Positions 1-11,510 of a stretch of DNA of 64,000 nt are shown here, piece after piece; within the stretch, counting starts at the first letter, position 1, and the number at the start of each line of letters is the position of its first letter. The translations under genes were made by a program, and so were the position numbers. This DNA is from Chlorops oryzae (Eukaryota; Arthropoda; Insecta; Diptera; Chloropidae), in NCBI GenBank assembly GCA_020466095.1, contig CM035806.1, positions 59,510,845 to 59,574,844 of the forward strand, given 5' to 3'. The notes below the pieces were generated by a model. It saw only the letters and a list, made by a program, of their open reading frames with translations. It was not told the origin of the DNA and did no database searches.

Positions 1-761
1 CAATTTTCCCATTAAGTTCTACGGTTCTTGCTATTACAGAGCGTTTGCGTTTTTCTTTTTTCATTAATTTCAGAATTTTATGGAGATATACATCTTCTTC
101 TAAGCTTAAATCTACCGAGTTTGTGTTATTTTCCTTTAGGCCCCATTTTCTCAGCTGAGTGACCAAAAATGGGTTATTCTGCACGTTTTTTCAAATATTT
201 CCTCACTGGGTATGCCATTGTTACCTTCTTCTAACGATATTATCATTTGTTCCGGGAATCTACAAAATTGGTTTATTGAGGGCAATTAACATATATTGGT
301 TTTAAGTTTTTCGTAAAATTTTTTCCCGTTATGTTACTCAAGATTTCAAAAAATTGTCCCATATTTTTTACTATTTCGGATGCGTCATGTGGCTTCAGAG
401 ACTCCCAAATGTGCATTTGGTCGTCTCTTATTACCATTAAAATCCGGTGGTTGCTCTCGCATACTGGAAATATCCAGTTCTCCACCCGTTCCACATCAAT
501 GTTTTTTGTTAAGTTTCTCATTCTCGATTGGGCTATTGAATAATCCGCTTTCGCGGCTGCTTTTATTCCCTCGTAAGTAAATGAACTACAAATATTTACT
601 TTAGTTTCTATTGTCGTATGTTTCTTCATAAGCCAATTCAAAAAAACATTAATGTGGACATCTCCCAACCACTGGTTGTTGATGATTCTTTCGTAATCAT
701 TATGTGTTATACATGTTGTTCTATTTCCTATTTTATAGGAACAAATGTATGAAGATGTCAT
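1..761 (-). pseudogene. Ulp1-like (C48) cysteine protease remnant, downstream of errantivirus env
   Basis: Reading down the minus strand, an ATG at 761 opens 162 codons to a stop at 273; homology then resumes in another frame to the window edge. It aligns along its length with the better preserved C48-type gene at 57269-58096: shared WL(G/N)D near residue 31, LNWLM, a SLKPHD motif near residues 121-126, and a lysine-rich tail. The histidine expected before the catalytic tryptophan is present (H105), although the tryptophan is Arg, the Asp of the (Y/L)DSL motif is Glu, and the stretch holding the NDCG catalytic cysteine is missing between about 250 and 280. C48 enzymes cleave SUMO or ubiquitin-like conjugates; this copy should be inactive. 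It lies just after the env tail (931), so it probably belonged to the same element. Call made by comparison with the second copy. Confidence 0.6.
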
Positions 762-930
762 TATTAATTTCAGTATTACCCAGTATTACCTTCTCCGGTT
801 ACCTTGGAAAAAAAAATGCGACGAATATTTAATATTAATGTGCGAAAAGTTATTACGTTCCCTTTCGCTTACTATCTTTTGCTTAAAAAAAAATGTTTTT
901 ATTTTTTATTTATTTTTTTTTTATTAATTG

Positions 931-2615
931 TCAAATTGAATTTTTGCATTTCGAAATTGGCAGGCCAATAAACTTTTTGATTTTTGTATTTGTTTTGCTG
1001 AAATGAAAATTTTTTGCTAAATACCTTGTCATTGTAGTTTTAAACGGTATGTTCTGCTTCTGAGACGTTTTCTTTCTTCTTATACCGTTTGAGTATGGTC
1101 CTTCGCTCTCTCTTCTGCTTACTTTCGCTGTATCTTTTGGTATTTCTTGTTTTATCTCTACTTTGACGGACCTTCTTTTTAATATGATATAGACTCCCAT
1201 CAGCCCGGCCATAATTATTAAAAGTAGTGTTGCACTTATGCCATACGATATGTTTCGGTGAAAAGCTACTTCCTTTATAAACGGTCTATTCTTGAAGCTA
1301 TTGACCACAATATCTTCAAATATTATTGAATTGTTCGGAATTGAATTTAGTCTGCTATTTTGCGGGTAATAATATCTGTCTCCTATGATTGATTTTTCGT
1401 AAAAAAAATTCTTCGTTACCTATCCTTATGCTACAATTTGAGAAGGAAATCAAGGCGTTACGGTCTATTATTGTGTCTCTTCTATCGCAATTTTGGTTTA
1501 TCCTGAGGCGTTTTGCGTTTTTTACAATAATAGTGTCTTCTTCTATATATTGTATAAAGGTATTGTTATTAAAAATGAAATTGCGGTTATTATGAATCGT
1601 GCAATGGCTACTTCTTTTCAATTCCTTAAAAATTGAGTTCTCATCGTACGTCCAGATTTTGTCATTGATCGACATTACTTATTCGTCCTTTTCCATAATC
1701 TCAAAAAATTCCTCATTTGGTATTGGTGTGATCAAATTTACCTCCGGTTTTATAAACGTCCTGGGAAACTTGATTACTATTATAATTGAATTGCTTAGAT
1801 ATTTTAGTACGCCTACTCTTACGAATTTTAGTTTGTCAAAATCAATACCGAACTTTTCTATTTCCTCCGTGGTTAAAATGCTAGGGTGGACCAAACCATG
1901 CCTGGCTGCTGTGATACTATCCTGTATTATATTTATTCTCTCCTCGATGCTTTTGAGTTTATGCTTTTGGTGAGTGAATGCTAGATGTTTCAAAATAGCA
2001 GTATTGCTCCGATCTATCTCGTTAAAAATTTTCCGATCCTTTTCTATCGCATTTTTTAACAGTCCTAATGTCTCATTAAAGTATGAATTTATCGATATCT
2101 GCTCGTTAAGCCCTTCAATGGAATTATTACTGTTTTCTGACACTACTTTCAAGTGTTCTTCTATTTCCTTCCGATCCTAATCGTCCATAACCCCAAATAA
2201 CCAATTAGCTGCCGTTCCTATAGCGTTCATAAGACCCCTCTTCATTCGTCTTTCTTCGTTAGGCGTGAGTGATTTAAGTTTCGATCTGATTGTTTTTACC
2301 TCTATTAAGAGTAGGTCCTTTTTCTGAACTTCTTTACCCTCTACGTGCTGCTGGATGGAGTCTATCATAACTGAAATTTTGCCAGGATGTATAATGTGCA
2401 AAATGGTAAAAAAGTCTTGTACTACTTCGGTGTCGAACATATGAATTTCCACGAATCCCTTTTGATCGTTCACTGAGGAGACGATCAAGGTTCCCCGAGT
2501 GTATGCCAGAAATAATAAGATCGTAGGAAAAATCTGAAAAAGGTAGGGTATCGTTTAAACGATTTTGTTGATGCTTCATTTTGGACAAGTTTTTAATATT
2601 GCCTAATTCTTTCAC
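931..2615 (-). pseudogene. errantivirus envelope (F-type fusion) protein, frameshifted
   Basis: Envelope gene of a gypsy-group errantivirus in several frames (2615-2334, 2488-2177, 2152-1679, 1675-1355, 1308-931). Seen: a region rich in EIHMF..TEVVQDFFTILH near the start; a basic stretch followed by GLMNAIGTAANWLFGVMDD, the furin-type cleavage and fusion-peptide block of this family; a long coiled-coil-like middle with IIQDSITAARHGL; and a C-terminal single transmembrane segment (about 1245-1190, ISATLLLIIMAGLMGVYIIL) followed by a basic cytoplasmic tail. Family knowledge: such proteins derive from baculovirus-type F proteins and mediate membrane fusion. Homologous to the env at 55839-57131, but this copy keeps the membrane anchor that copy lacks. 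Several frameshifts and a stop near 1677 make it a relic. Confidence 0.85.
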
Positions 2616-2754
2616 TGACTTATCATTTTCTGTGTTTGTTATAATTTGTTTAAATCGTTATAAACTAATGATTTTGCTGACCCTGCATATTTTTGCAATA
2701 AATTGAGCTGTTTTTGGCAGTTTAAATTTATTTGTTCGGAAGTCTTCGTTCACC

Positions 2755-3276
2755 ATGTATAATTTGCTAGCTACTTTTTCGGACGACTACCATTTATATG
2801 GTTCTGCAGAGGTCTACGAGGAGATGGCCTCTTATCTGCCATCGTACTACAAGTTTCCTTGCGTTCGGGATCGACTTGGGCCCGTTATCGCCTGCGTTCT
2901 GAAGCTGCAGCTTCGGGAAACATTCGAGAAGCTTAAACGCTTCCGATATCTGGATTTCGGTCACGAAAAAAGAAAGGACCTTTTAAGAGTTCTGTCGAAG
3001 GACTATGATCGTGGGTCCTCTTTCCAGACGAACCTGGATAGGTTGGCCTATAGATATATCGTGGAGGCCTATTATTTTGTTAAAGGACCTATATTGAACC
3101 GGCATCATTTAATTGCGGAACCATCCCAGTGTGATCTCTTCACCCCTCCTCCTTTGAAGCGGACTTCCTCTTTATCTGATCTAGACAGGCTGCCCCCCTT
3201 TCGGCGTATTCTGTTTGATCCTCGGTTGGGTGAGGATGGGAAGCTAAGTTTGAAAAATTGTGTCAGTTGGCAATAA
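2755..3276 (+). CDS. intact 173-codon ORF, function not recognised
   Basis: An ATG at 2755 (context CACC-ATG, favourable) opens 173 codons, ending in a TAA that overlaps an AATAAA polyadenylation signal; another AATAAATAAATA lies some 20 bases further on. Base composition is richer in G+C than the surroundings. The product is basic and aromatic-rich, with no signal peptide or membrane segment; a helical-looking middle (LKLQLRETFEKLKRFRYLDF) and a proline/serine-rich part (TPPPLKRTSSLSDLDRLPPF) near residues 131-150 are visible. I do not recognise the family. It points away from the decayed env (start 2615), 140 bases apart. It may be an accessory gene of an element, an integrated viral gene or a host gene; that the frame is open next to decayed elements suggests it is young or under selection. 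Confidence 0.55.
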   Translation: MYNLLATFSDDYHLYGSAEVYEEMASYLPSYYKFPCVRDRLGPVIACVLKLQLRETFEKLKRFRYLDFGHEKRKDLLRVLSKDYDRGSSFQTNLDRLAYRYIVEAYYFVKGPILNRHHLIAEPSQCDLFTPPPLKRTSSLSDLDRLPPFRRILFDPRLGEDGKLSLKNCVSWQ

Positions 3277-4636
3277 ATGTCGGTTGGAAATAAATAAATA
3301 CTAAATGTATGCTTTGAAACCATGTTCTTTATTTTGAAGTTAAAGAAAGTGTTCTTCTGTTGCCTAGGCCGTTGCGTTTCTTATTTCTAACCGGATTGCC
3401 TTGATTTTTATTTTTTTTTTTATCTGAACTGCTTGTGATTAAAATTGCGTGTCGGGCTATTGGACTTGGTAAAACATTTTTAAATTTGGGGAAAAATTGA
3501 TATTTTAAAATACAAGTTTTGCTTTTGGGATTTTGCAGTTTTTGGGAGATGTTTCAGATTCTATGTACGTCTTTATACCTCCGAAAAAATAAAAACTTTT
3601 ATTATAAAATGTTCATTTATTTCGACCTTTCATTTCAGAACTTTTTATTATGACTTTTTTTAGCATATTTTCAGTACCAATTCCCTGCTGGGATATTGAG
3701 AATTTTTGACAATGACTTTCAAACAAAGAAACTCAATGTGTTATCTTTGCTTTTGTGCGAGAGCGTATGCTCTCTATTTCTGGATAAACGGGAGAGACAA
3801 TGTATTGCTCTTGTTTATTTTATCACAGGCAGTGATCGCTCTTCATGCCTCAATTGTGTAGTTTTGAAAATCTTTGTACTTGGAATTTACTCCTAATCAG
3901 CAAAAATGTTTGAGCTGTGAAAAATAATGTATTCAGTTGAGTTGTTGTGGCTTCCAATTATACGCCGTTCGGGAAAAATTTTATTTAAAGTAGTTGTGTT
4001 AATTAAAAATGCATAAAAATTTAGTTTTGTTTTCATATTTTTAGTGAGGAAAAAGGGTTTTTACACATATTCTTCGCGCGATTTTGTTTTCATAATTCGA
4101 AAAGGGTTATACCAAACGATTTTTCTGTATTTGAATTTAATTTTCCAGACGATCGCTTGGTAATTTCTTTTGAAATATTTCATCTTTTATTTTCGTCTTT
4201 GTGAGGTGAGCGCAAATATTAAATAAATATTTTCCTTAGGTTTTCAGAAATTGTTCAATTACTGGATTGTGCGTAACTATGTTTGATTAAATATTTATTT
4301 TAGTCTGCTAACCTAATTTTAATTGTCTACTAACTTTTGTTCTCTCAGATCAGTGCTTCCGAACCAGCGGGCCATGGGTTTTACCGCGACCAAAATTTGT
4401 ATCAATATACTAACCATAAAAATTCCAAAAGTGAGGGAGAAGAAACCATTTCAATGTAGCTTGAATGTTGTTGTAGTTTTGCACACCACTGTTTACAACT
4501 GTTCGAAACTGTCAACACATTTGGATCGAAATGATCGCAACAAAAGGTTATGAAACGCTGACTTAGATTGTTGTGCTTTCGATAATTTGCTTTGGATGTT
4601 TGTTTTGTTGATCGTTAAATTGTTTTACTAAATTTC
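3277..4636 (+). other. AT-rich non-coding stretch
   Basis: After the poly(A) signals that end the 2755 ORF there is about 1.3 kb of AT-rich sequence. Only short chance ORFs (under 80 codons, no similarity to anything in the window) are visible. No LTR, inverted repeat or RNA gene was seen. Confidence 0.5.
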
Positions 4637-4755
4637 TATCACATACAACAATTGAGCTAATCTACAATCATGAGGCATATAATAAGGAAGTTAAATTTAG
4701 ACTCCAAATAGCACAAGAAAAATCTCACAGAATATTGCAACAAAGCAAGCTAAAT
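4637..4755 (+). pseudogene. fragment of 412-like integrase C-terminal region
   Basis: About 120 bases nearly identical to 24661-24785, the end of the integrase of the large 412-like element (shared run from ATTTCTATCACATACAACA to AGCAAGCTAAAT, with a handful of substitutions). The homology stops at 4755, one base before the target duplication of the hAT-like element that follows. It is an isolated piece of the same retrotransposon family, in the same orientation as the copy downstream. Confidence 0.8.
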
Positions 4756-4763
4756 ATGTTGAA

Positions 4764-5490
4764 CAGGGGTGAGCACGCGAGCACGAAACGAGCAAATGAG
4801 AGCGCAATTTCCTTGCTCGCGTATACAGATATAAAGAGCGCACTCGCAACGAGCTCAGTTGCTGTTAAGAAGCGAATGAAGCAAGACGTTTTTCGAATGA
4901 TTTATGCGAATTGATTTTCGGAATATTTTTACGAAAGATTATACCTCTAACATAGTGCCATACACTGTGCAGATTGAAGCATACGAAATTTGAAATTTTT
5001 TCCATCTGTCTTTTTCCAAACAATGCTTTTTCGAATATTTTTCATTAATAGTTTGCGTTTAATTAATAAAAGTTTTTGGCGTATAACGCATTTTTAGGCT
5101 TAAGAACTCTTTTTGAAATTATAAATTTGGATGTTTTCTCTTTTTTAGGATTAAGCCAGCTTCGATTTTAATGAACTTATCAATTCCTTGAAATAAGGCT
5201 TTTTATTTTGAAATTTAAATTTTCCTTTTTAAATTTTAACATAATTTAGTTTTATTTTGAAATTTTCACTGACACTGAAAAATGCACCACTACAATTCTT
5301 TCAGTGCAAAGCAGAGAGCTATTTTCGTTAAAATAATGATTTGTGAGTTTAGTTTGGCATGAATGCTTCTGAAGGTAGGACCTATGTCGCTCGTGTTCGC
5401 AAAATGAAGAGCGAATTTGTATTTTATGAAGTTGTTGCACCACCACATATTTATGAGCTTAGGTTTGCTTATGTATTGCGCCCCGCCCTG
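4764..5490. mobile_element. non-autonomous hAT-like element with 8-bp target duplication
   Basis: The octamer ATGTTGAA occurs at 4756-4763 and again at 5491-5498. The 727 bases between start with CAGGGGTGAGCAC and end with GCGCCCCGCCCTG, i.e. imperfect terminal inverted repeats of the CAGGG type. Eight-base target duplications and CAG-starting ends are characters of hAT transposons. No transposase frame lies inside; the interior is AT-rich with many GAGC motifs near the left end. It interrupts sequence next to the 412 integrase fragment. Confidence 0.65.
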
Positions 5491-5498
5491 ATGTTGAA

Positions 5499-5811
5499 GT
5501 ATCTGCAAAAACAGTTTGTAAATAAATTCCGTTAAATAAAATAAAAGACACGTTATCTTTGGAATTTTTGGTAAATCTACCAATTCTCACTATGGGCGGC
5601 CAAAAATCTTAAATTCAGGATCCCAAAGCGAACGTTATAAACGAATTAGAAGTATCAACGAACATAATAAATCTCGAACCAATAGAAATTCTTTTAACCA
5701 TTTTAAGTCATTTCCTGTGTGGAATTAGCAATGAAAATATATACATTACATAACAGATCAATTAAGAAGAAGTATGTTAGTAGAGTTAATGATTTAGACA
5801 AAATATAAATT
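5499..5811 (+). other. leader region upstream of 412-like gag
   Basis: AT-rich sequence with AATAAA-like signals near 5535 and no clear 5' LTR or primer binding site for the gag that begins at 5812. The 5' LTR of this copy therefore appears to be missing or too decayed to see. Confidence 0.35.
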
Positions 5812-7060
5812 ATGGAAAGATGGACACATATAAATAATTTTTTAGAAGCGCAAAAACGGAATTTTATTCGGATTAGCAACTTCTTAAATAGAAACAGGTA
5901 TATAAGACCAGGTACAGCTCAAAGACATTTGCAAACATTGATTAAAATTTTTAACTCAATAACAGCTACAATCAGTATCAAATACGAAAAATTCACTAAG
6001 GAACACAAAGATTTAGCTTTAGCAATTTTTTTTGGAATTAAGAGACAAGCTATTAAAAATACTAGGAAAGTACGACATTGAGCATGAAATCTCTCATAAT
6101 ATTAGAGAGCCAGCAGAGGTTGATTTGAGTTCTTTAAACCAGGACTCCACAAAGTTTCAATCAGAATCTGACAATTGCGAAGACGCAACAAATTTTTTAA
6201 ACCTTCTGTTTGACGATAATCCATCAACACAAATAGAAATGTCACAACCGGATTTTATAAGACTAGCAGCCTCAATACTGAGCGATTTTGATGGGCGTCC
6301 TCAAAATTTACAAGCATTCCTTGACACTTTGGAATTACTTAAAACAGTAGTCGGAGGACACGAAGAGATAGCTGTTAATTTAAGAAAAACTAAATTGAGA
6401 GGAGATTCAAGAAGATTAATAACTAACGAAGCTACAATAGATGAAATCAAAATTAAATTACAATCAAAATGTAAAGGGGAATCCACTAAAGCTTTACAAA
6501 AAAAAATTAAAAATATTAAGCAAGAAAAGAAAACCGAAATACGAGAACTGACTAAGCAATTAGAAAGTGCTTACATCACAGACGGTTTAACTTCCGAATT
6601 AGCATCCACATATTTGGCACAGATAGCGGTAGATACATTTAAATTAAATTCCTTGAACCCTGAAGTAATACTGGTTATGAAAAGCGGACAGTTCAACAGT
6701 GTCGAAGGCGCTGTTGTAAAATTTATGGAGGCTAGTAATAACGCTTCCAATCACTCAAGTAACATCATGTTCTATAACAGAAGACAGTCTTAAAAATTTA
6801 ATAAATACAATAATCGCGGAAATAACTATATTGGTGGACGCGGCAACCACAATCGTGGAAATTTTCGAGGCCGAGGTCGTTCCTATCCAAATATGAATTA
6901 TGGAAATTATAATTATTTTAACAGAAACAGCTTTAGAGAAAGAAATAGAAGCAACACCACGAAACAACCCAGTAGGAATGGTCATTGCACAAACGACGGA
7001 AAAACTGCAAACTCCACAACAAAATTAAATAGCGCAACAAAAATCTCTACACATTCAATC
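5812..7060 (+). pseudogene. gag: gag of 412/mdg1-like element
   Basis: ATG at 5812 opens a frame to 6081; homology passes to the frame 6032-6793 after a one-base shift in the T-run near 6030. It matches the gag at 47342-48531 throughout: ILSDFDGRPQNLQAFLDTLELLK, then GGHEEIAVNL, RRLITNEATIDEIK, and RELTKQLESAYITDGL. Gag of this clade builds the particle shell. After the stop at 6793 an RG/N/Y-rich RNA-binding-like tail can still be read to about 7000 in other frames. Decayed by at least one frameshift and one stop. Confidence 0.8.
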
Positions 7061-7099
7061 TGAATCTCAATAGTTACATTTCTGCCAAAATTCTTTTAA

Positions 7100-8390
7100 A
7101 CAACACAATTCACACCTTTTGAATTGATACCGGAGCAGACATATCTTTCTTAAAATTTGGTTCAATAGATACCTCCAGTAGAACACAAATAAATACCCTC
7201 CAAAATCTAACATTAAACGGAATAGGATAAGGCTCAATAAGTACAATAGGCACAATAACCACAGTTCTAATATGCGAAGACCTATTAATTAAACATGAAT
7301 TTGACATTGTAAAAGATAACTTTGCAATCCGTATGCCCGTGCATGGGTTTAGATTTCCTTAAAAAATACAACTGTATTATAGACTACCAGCCAGATCAAG
7401 ACTGGCTTGTATTAAGACCAACAGACTACCATGAAGATTTGGCCATCCCTATGCGAAATTCACCCAATATAAATTCATTAACAGTGCACGCAAGAGCGGA
7501 AGTAATTCGGTTAATTAACATCAATCAAAATGATAATATGATTTTCATTCTTCAACAAGAAATCCATCCTAGCGTATTTGTGGCCAATACAATCGCAATT
7601 AAGTCACAAACTTTTGTTAGAATAATCAATACGAACAATCAAAATATAACGATCAAAAATTTGAATGTAAAAACTGAAAATTTAGAAAATTACGAAATAA
7701 TCGTACCAAGAAACACAAATGAAAACTCGGAAGAAAAACTAAATAAATTGCGAAAAAATTTCCCACTATTTGCATATGAAAATCTGAATAAATTATGTAC
7801 AGAATATATAGACATTTTCGCGTTAGAAACAGAAAAGATTACAACCAATAATTTCTATAAACAGAAATTACGCCTTAACAATGATGACCTAGTCTACAGG
7901 AATAATTATCGCACACCGCACGCACATAAAGAAGAAATTGTAAAACAGATTGATAAACTTATAAAAGATGAAATAATAGAACCATCCACATCAGAATATA
8001 ATAGTCCAATTCTATTGGTACCGAAAAAATCTCTTCCCGGAAGCAATACTAAGAGATGGAGGTTAGTCGTTGACTACAGAGAAATTAATAAAAGATTAAC
8101 GGCTGACAAATTCCCACTACCAAGAATAGACGATATTCTTGATCATCTAGGCAGAGGTAAATTTTTTTCATGTTTGGATCTTACATCCGGTTTTCACCAG
8201 ATCGAACTCGATAGCGCGTCAAGAAATATAACATCATTTTCAACAGATAATGGAAGTCACCAGTTCAAACGATTGCCTTACGGTTTCAAAATCGCGCCAA
8301 ACTCATTCCACAGAATGATGACTTTGGCATTTGCGGGTTTATCACCCGCACAAGCATTTCTTTATATGGACGATTTGGTGGTGTTGGGAT
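7100..8390 (+). pseudogene. pol: pol part 1 of 412-like element: aspartic protease and RT up to YMDD
   Basis: An IDTGADISFLKFG motif (7122-7160) marks the retroviral-type aspartic protease, in a frame with stops. From about 7322 to 8390 an open stretch encodes the linker and reverse transcriptase: NSPILLVPKK near 7998, WRLVVDYREIN near 8059, FPLPRIDDILDHLG, FSCLDLTSGFHQI, LPYGFKIAPNSF and the catalytic YMDDLVVLG (8364-8390). The frame stops exactly where an errantivirus LTR begins at 8391 and resumes after 22247. Confidence 0.9.
8387..8390. repeat. target-site duplication GGAT, left copy
   Basis: GGAT directly precedes the 5' LTR of the errantivirus. The same four bases follow the 3' LTR at 22248-22251. 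Four-base duplications are typical for gypsy-group integrases. Confidence 0.9.
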
Positions 8391-8900
8391 TGTTATGAGT
8401 CAAACAGCAGAGCAGCTCATCTTGTAACTTACGCAATACCTCAAGCGACAGCAGACGGCCAAAAACGCAAGCTGGCATTTCGCACCACCGTACAAGCGTG
8501 CCAAGTACAACGTTGCGTCATAGGTGACTGACGCAGAATCACCGAATATGCTGAATCGGATATTGGTCATGGAACAAAACGACCAAGATACCCGGAAGTA
8601 CATCTGCACAGGTCAGCATGCGTCAGCAGGCCCATGACACCGTTCCCGAAGAACACACCAGCGTCTGCAGAGCGCAGACCTAGGTTAACAATAATTAGTA
8701 TATAAGCTGTGCATTTTAATACTAAGATATAGTTGATAGTTACATATAGTTGCTAATAGTTGTTAATAGTTGCTAACAATTGCGAGTAGTCTTTACAGTC
8801 GATTAATAGATCGTTATAAATTATAAAAAACTAAAGAGCGTTTCCTTTAGAAAATTCGGTCCGATAGGCGAGTGAAGGATTTCGGAAAATCCTCACAACA
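8391..8900 (+). repeat. 5' LTR of the PTP-carrying errantivirus
   Basis: Begins TGTTATGAGTCAAACAG and ends CCTCACAACA, so it has the TG...CA ends of an LTR. 510 bases. It matches the 3' LTR at 21776-22247 apart from about nine substitutions, one base in an A-run, and 37 bases near 8606-8642 that only this copy has. Confidence 0.95.
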
Positions 8901-8904
8901 TTAT

Positions 8905-8918
8905 TGGCGCAGCCGGTT
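8905..8918 (+). promoter_or_regulatory. primer binding site, tRNA-Ser type
   Basis: TGGCGCAGCCGG starts four bases after the LTR. It resembles the TGGCGCAGTCGG site of the 17.6/297 group, which pairs with the 3' end of tRNA-Ser and primes minus-strand synthesis. Confidence 0.7.
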
Positions 8919-9421
8919 TTTACAACTACTCAAAGTAGTTGACGTCCTACGTGTACAACATCGCGTTCGCGAAGTATTGCACCTTTAGGGACATTAAAAA
9001 GAGAAATAGTCCTTGGTATTCAATCAAAATTCTTCTGCAAGAGTAAGCCTTGTTGCACTATTAAATGTTGCTAACTGTTGGATGTGTGTTCAGGCACTGC
9101 TAACAAAGCCCGGGAATTGTGTTTGGGCATCGAGGGTATTGCTATATTTATAGAGCGCATGGTTTTCCCTGTTTGGAGAATAAAGAATCCTTGGCGAATT
9201 AATATTTAAATTGACTTTTGTTTTTATATTAAAGAGTAAAACGTACTTTTCGTCGCGAAAAAAATATAATCCACGAAAATAATCCGCGAAAAATTGTCTG
9301 CGAAATTTATACGCGAAATAAACTTTTTATTCATCGAAGCCGCCGCATCGGACATAGAATTTAACTATCACAAGCACGATGGTAAGTACATGAAAAGCCA
9401 AATTAATTTATTAAAATTCAA
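8919..9421 (+). other. untranslated leader of the errantivirus
   Basis: About 500 bases between primer site and gag ATG with no open frame of note. A/T-rich with CGCGAAA repeats near 9250-9320. A possible splice donor (ATGGTAAGTA) lies at 9379-9388, a position where errantiviruses often splice to make env mRNA; this is only suggestive. Confidence 0.4.
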
Positions 9422-11510
9422 ATGGAAGGAAATAGCGCAATTATAGAAAATTTAAAGCAAGAAGTATTCACTTATGAACGTTTAACTGCTAGTTATTGTA
9501 GAGAATTGTGGGAAGTCCTAGAGTCAGTAAATAAGAAAAGATCATTTGTAAATTCAGTTCGCAGTGAAATAGAAGGTAAAACTCAAGAAGAGAAATTTGA
9601 CATAGTACTTGAACATATAAGAGAAAGCGCAAGTGATAAAAAGAGTAAAGCTTTTGAAAAAGAATTAGAAAAATTACAGATTAGTAATAAATTATTGAAA
9701 TCGCAGAACAAAAAATTAAAGGACGCGTTAGCGGGTTCAGATACATCCTTGGAAGAACAAAAACTAGAAAACGACAGACTAAGGGAACTTTTATTAATAG
9801 AAAATTTTAGCGCAGGACAGTTAAACCTATTTGAAAAAAATAGACAAACGATCGTTGAACAGAAAGCAGAAATAGAGCATTTGAAGGAGAGATTACGTTG
9901 TGCCAACCACGAAAATAGTAACGTTGGTCGTCCTCAAATGTCTAACAATAACGAATTAACAGTACATAACGAAGCGACCGGTAACGTAACACCACTATCA
10001 AAAGAATTATCAGAAGCTGGTATCGAAATCTCAAAACTGACTCCAAGTCAAATAGAATATTCACGGGAACATTCATTAAGTCCTTCGTTGACTCCACAGC
10101 CAACACCCACACAAATACCACCACCCCCGCCTCCACCCTCAGCAGGTCAATCACATCAGTTGAGACCGAAAACTGATATGATGCAAAACAAACATACCAA
10201 CTCAGATTCACATTTTTCAGCCGCAAGAGCTAATTTAGAACATTTCTTTCAATTTGGTGCTAACCAAAGAAATGACAATAGTTTGAGAGATAACAGTCCA
10301 CAAGAGAGAGTTTCACACTTCGGTAACATTCCAAAAGTAAATGAGCCCATCGCAGTCAGAGAATATAATCGTCCGAGCCACATAAACGTGTCTTCAATGA
10401 GAACATTAGTCAGTGAAATGAAAAAGGTAGTTGAGTCAATCTTTTCAGGAACATCTTGCCCAGAGCTTAAAATAGAAGTAGATAAATTTATACAAGGATG
10501 TCAATTGTTTAAGAGAGAAGTCTCACCTGGGGACACAGAGCTCGCAATAGAATGCATAAAGCTGAGATTGTTTGGAAAGGCGCATAAGCGGGTTGGGGAG
10601 AAAAAATTTTCATCAATAGACGAATTTTGCGAATTTATAAAACAAAATTATGCAAAAGCAAGGACTCTAGACCAAATAAGGGCAGACTTAGATAACATTA
10701 GGCAAGGCCCAAGAGAGCCAGTTGTCCTTTTTGGTAGCAGGATAGAGGAATTATTAAAAGAAGCGAATGAATTCGTAAAAGAAACCTATGGATTAGATAA
10801 TATGGAGGTATTTTTTAAGGATCTTGGGGTAAATGCCTTTATTAAAGGATTGCGAGACCGATCACTTGAGCAAATGTTAGCCGGAAGGGAAAACGATTCC
10901 ATTGGTCAGTTAGTAGATTTTGTCGAAAGAATCCAGTTACGAATAGGCTGCAAAGTAAACGAAATCAATTTAGTAGAAGATCTGCTCAAAGACGATAGCG
11001 TTTTAGTTTTTGCAAAAAATCAGGACATTTTTATGCAGACTGTAAGACAAGATTAAATACTCCTTTTTGCGAAAAATGTAGCATTTATGGTCATGAAAGA
11101 GGAACACAATGCGGCCAAGGGGAACGTCAAAAATTAAGTTGTACTTTTTGTAAAAAACAAGGCCATTTAGCCGAAAATTATCTAGTCAAGTTGAGAGAAA
11201 TGTATTGCCACATATGTCGTGTTGGCGGGCACCTAGATAATAAATTAGTATGAAGGCGAATAATTTTCAAACACAGAATCCAATTAGAGAGAATAGCAAT
11301 CAAACACAAAATCGAAACACTACTACGTACGACAATAGAGCACAAAGCAGGTTAAACGATCGTCAAAATGTACCCAAAAATGGTCAAGGGGCTCTTAGAG
11401 TTGATAATAGGCAGTGCTACAAATGCAAACAGTTTGGCCATATTTCACCAAACTGTCCGTCTGCAACTCAGAGTCAGGGAAACTATACACGGCCCGGTCA
11501 AGGCCAGTAG
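9422..11510 (+). pseudogene. gag: gag of the PTP-carrying errantivirus, with several zinc knuckles
   Basis: An intact ORF 9422-11056 (544 codons) holds a long coiled-coil N-terminal half (residues 1-160, many E/K heptads), a proline-rich linker (PPPPPPPPS near residue 238) and a capsid-like domain (about 320-520, with PREPVVLFGSRIEELL). It then shifts frame: zinc-knuckle motifs continue in another frame at 11021-11250 (CKKSGHFYADC, CEKCSIYGHERGTQC, CTFCKKQGHLAEN, CHICRVGGHLDN) and in a third at 11415-11456 (CYKCKQFGHISPNC). Gag packages RNA and forms the particle. The number of knuckles, up to five, is unusual, two have lost a cysteine. At least two frameshifts break the gene. Confidence 0.85.

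Noticed and set aside
4323..4553. 76-codon ORF
   Set aside because: Short, not similar to anything in the window, no poly(A) signal or start context in support.
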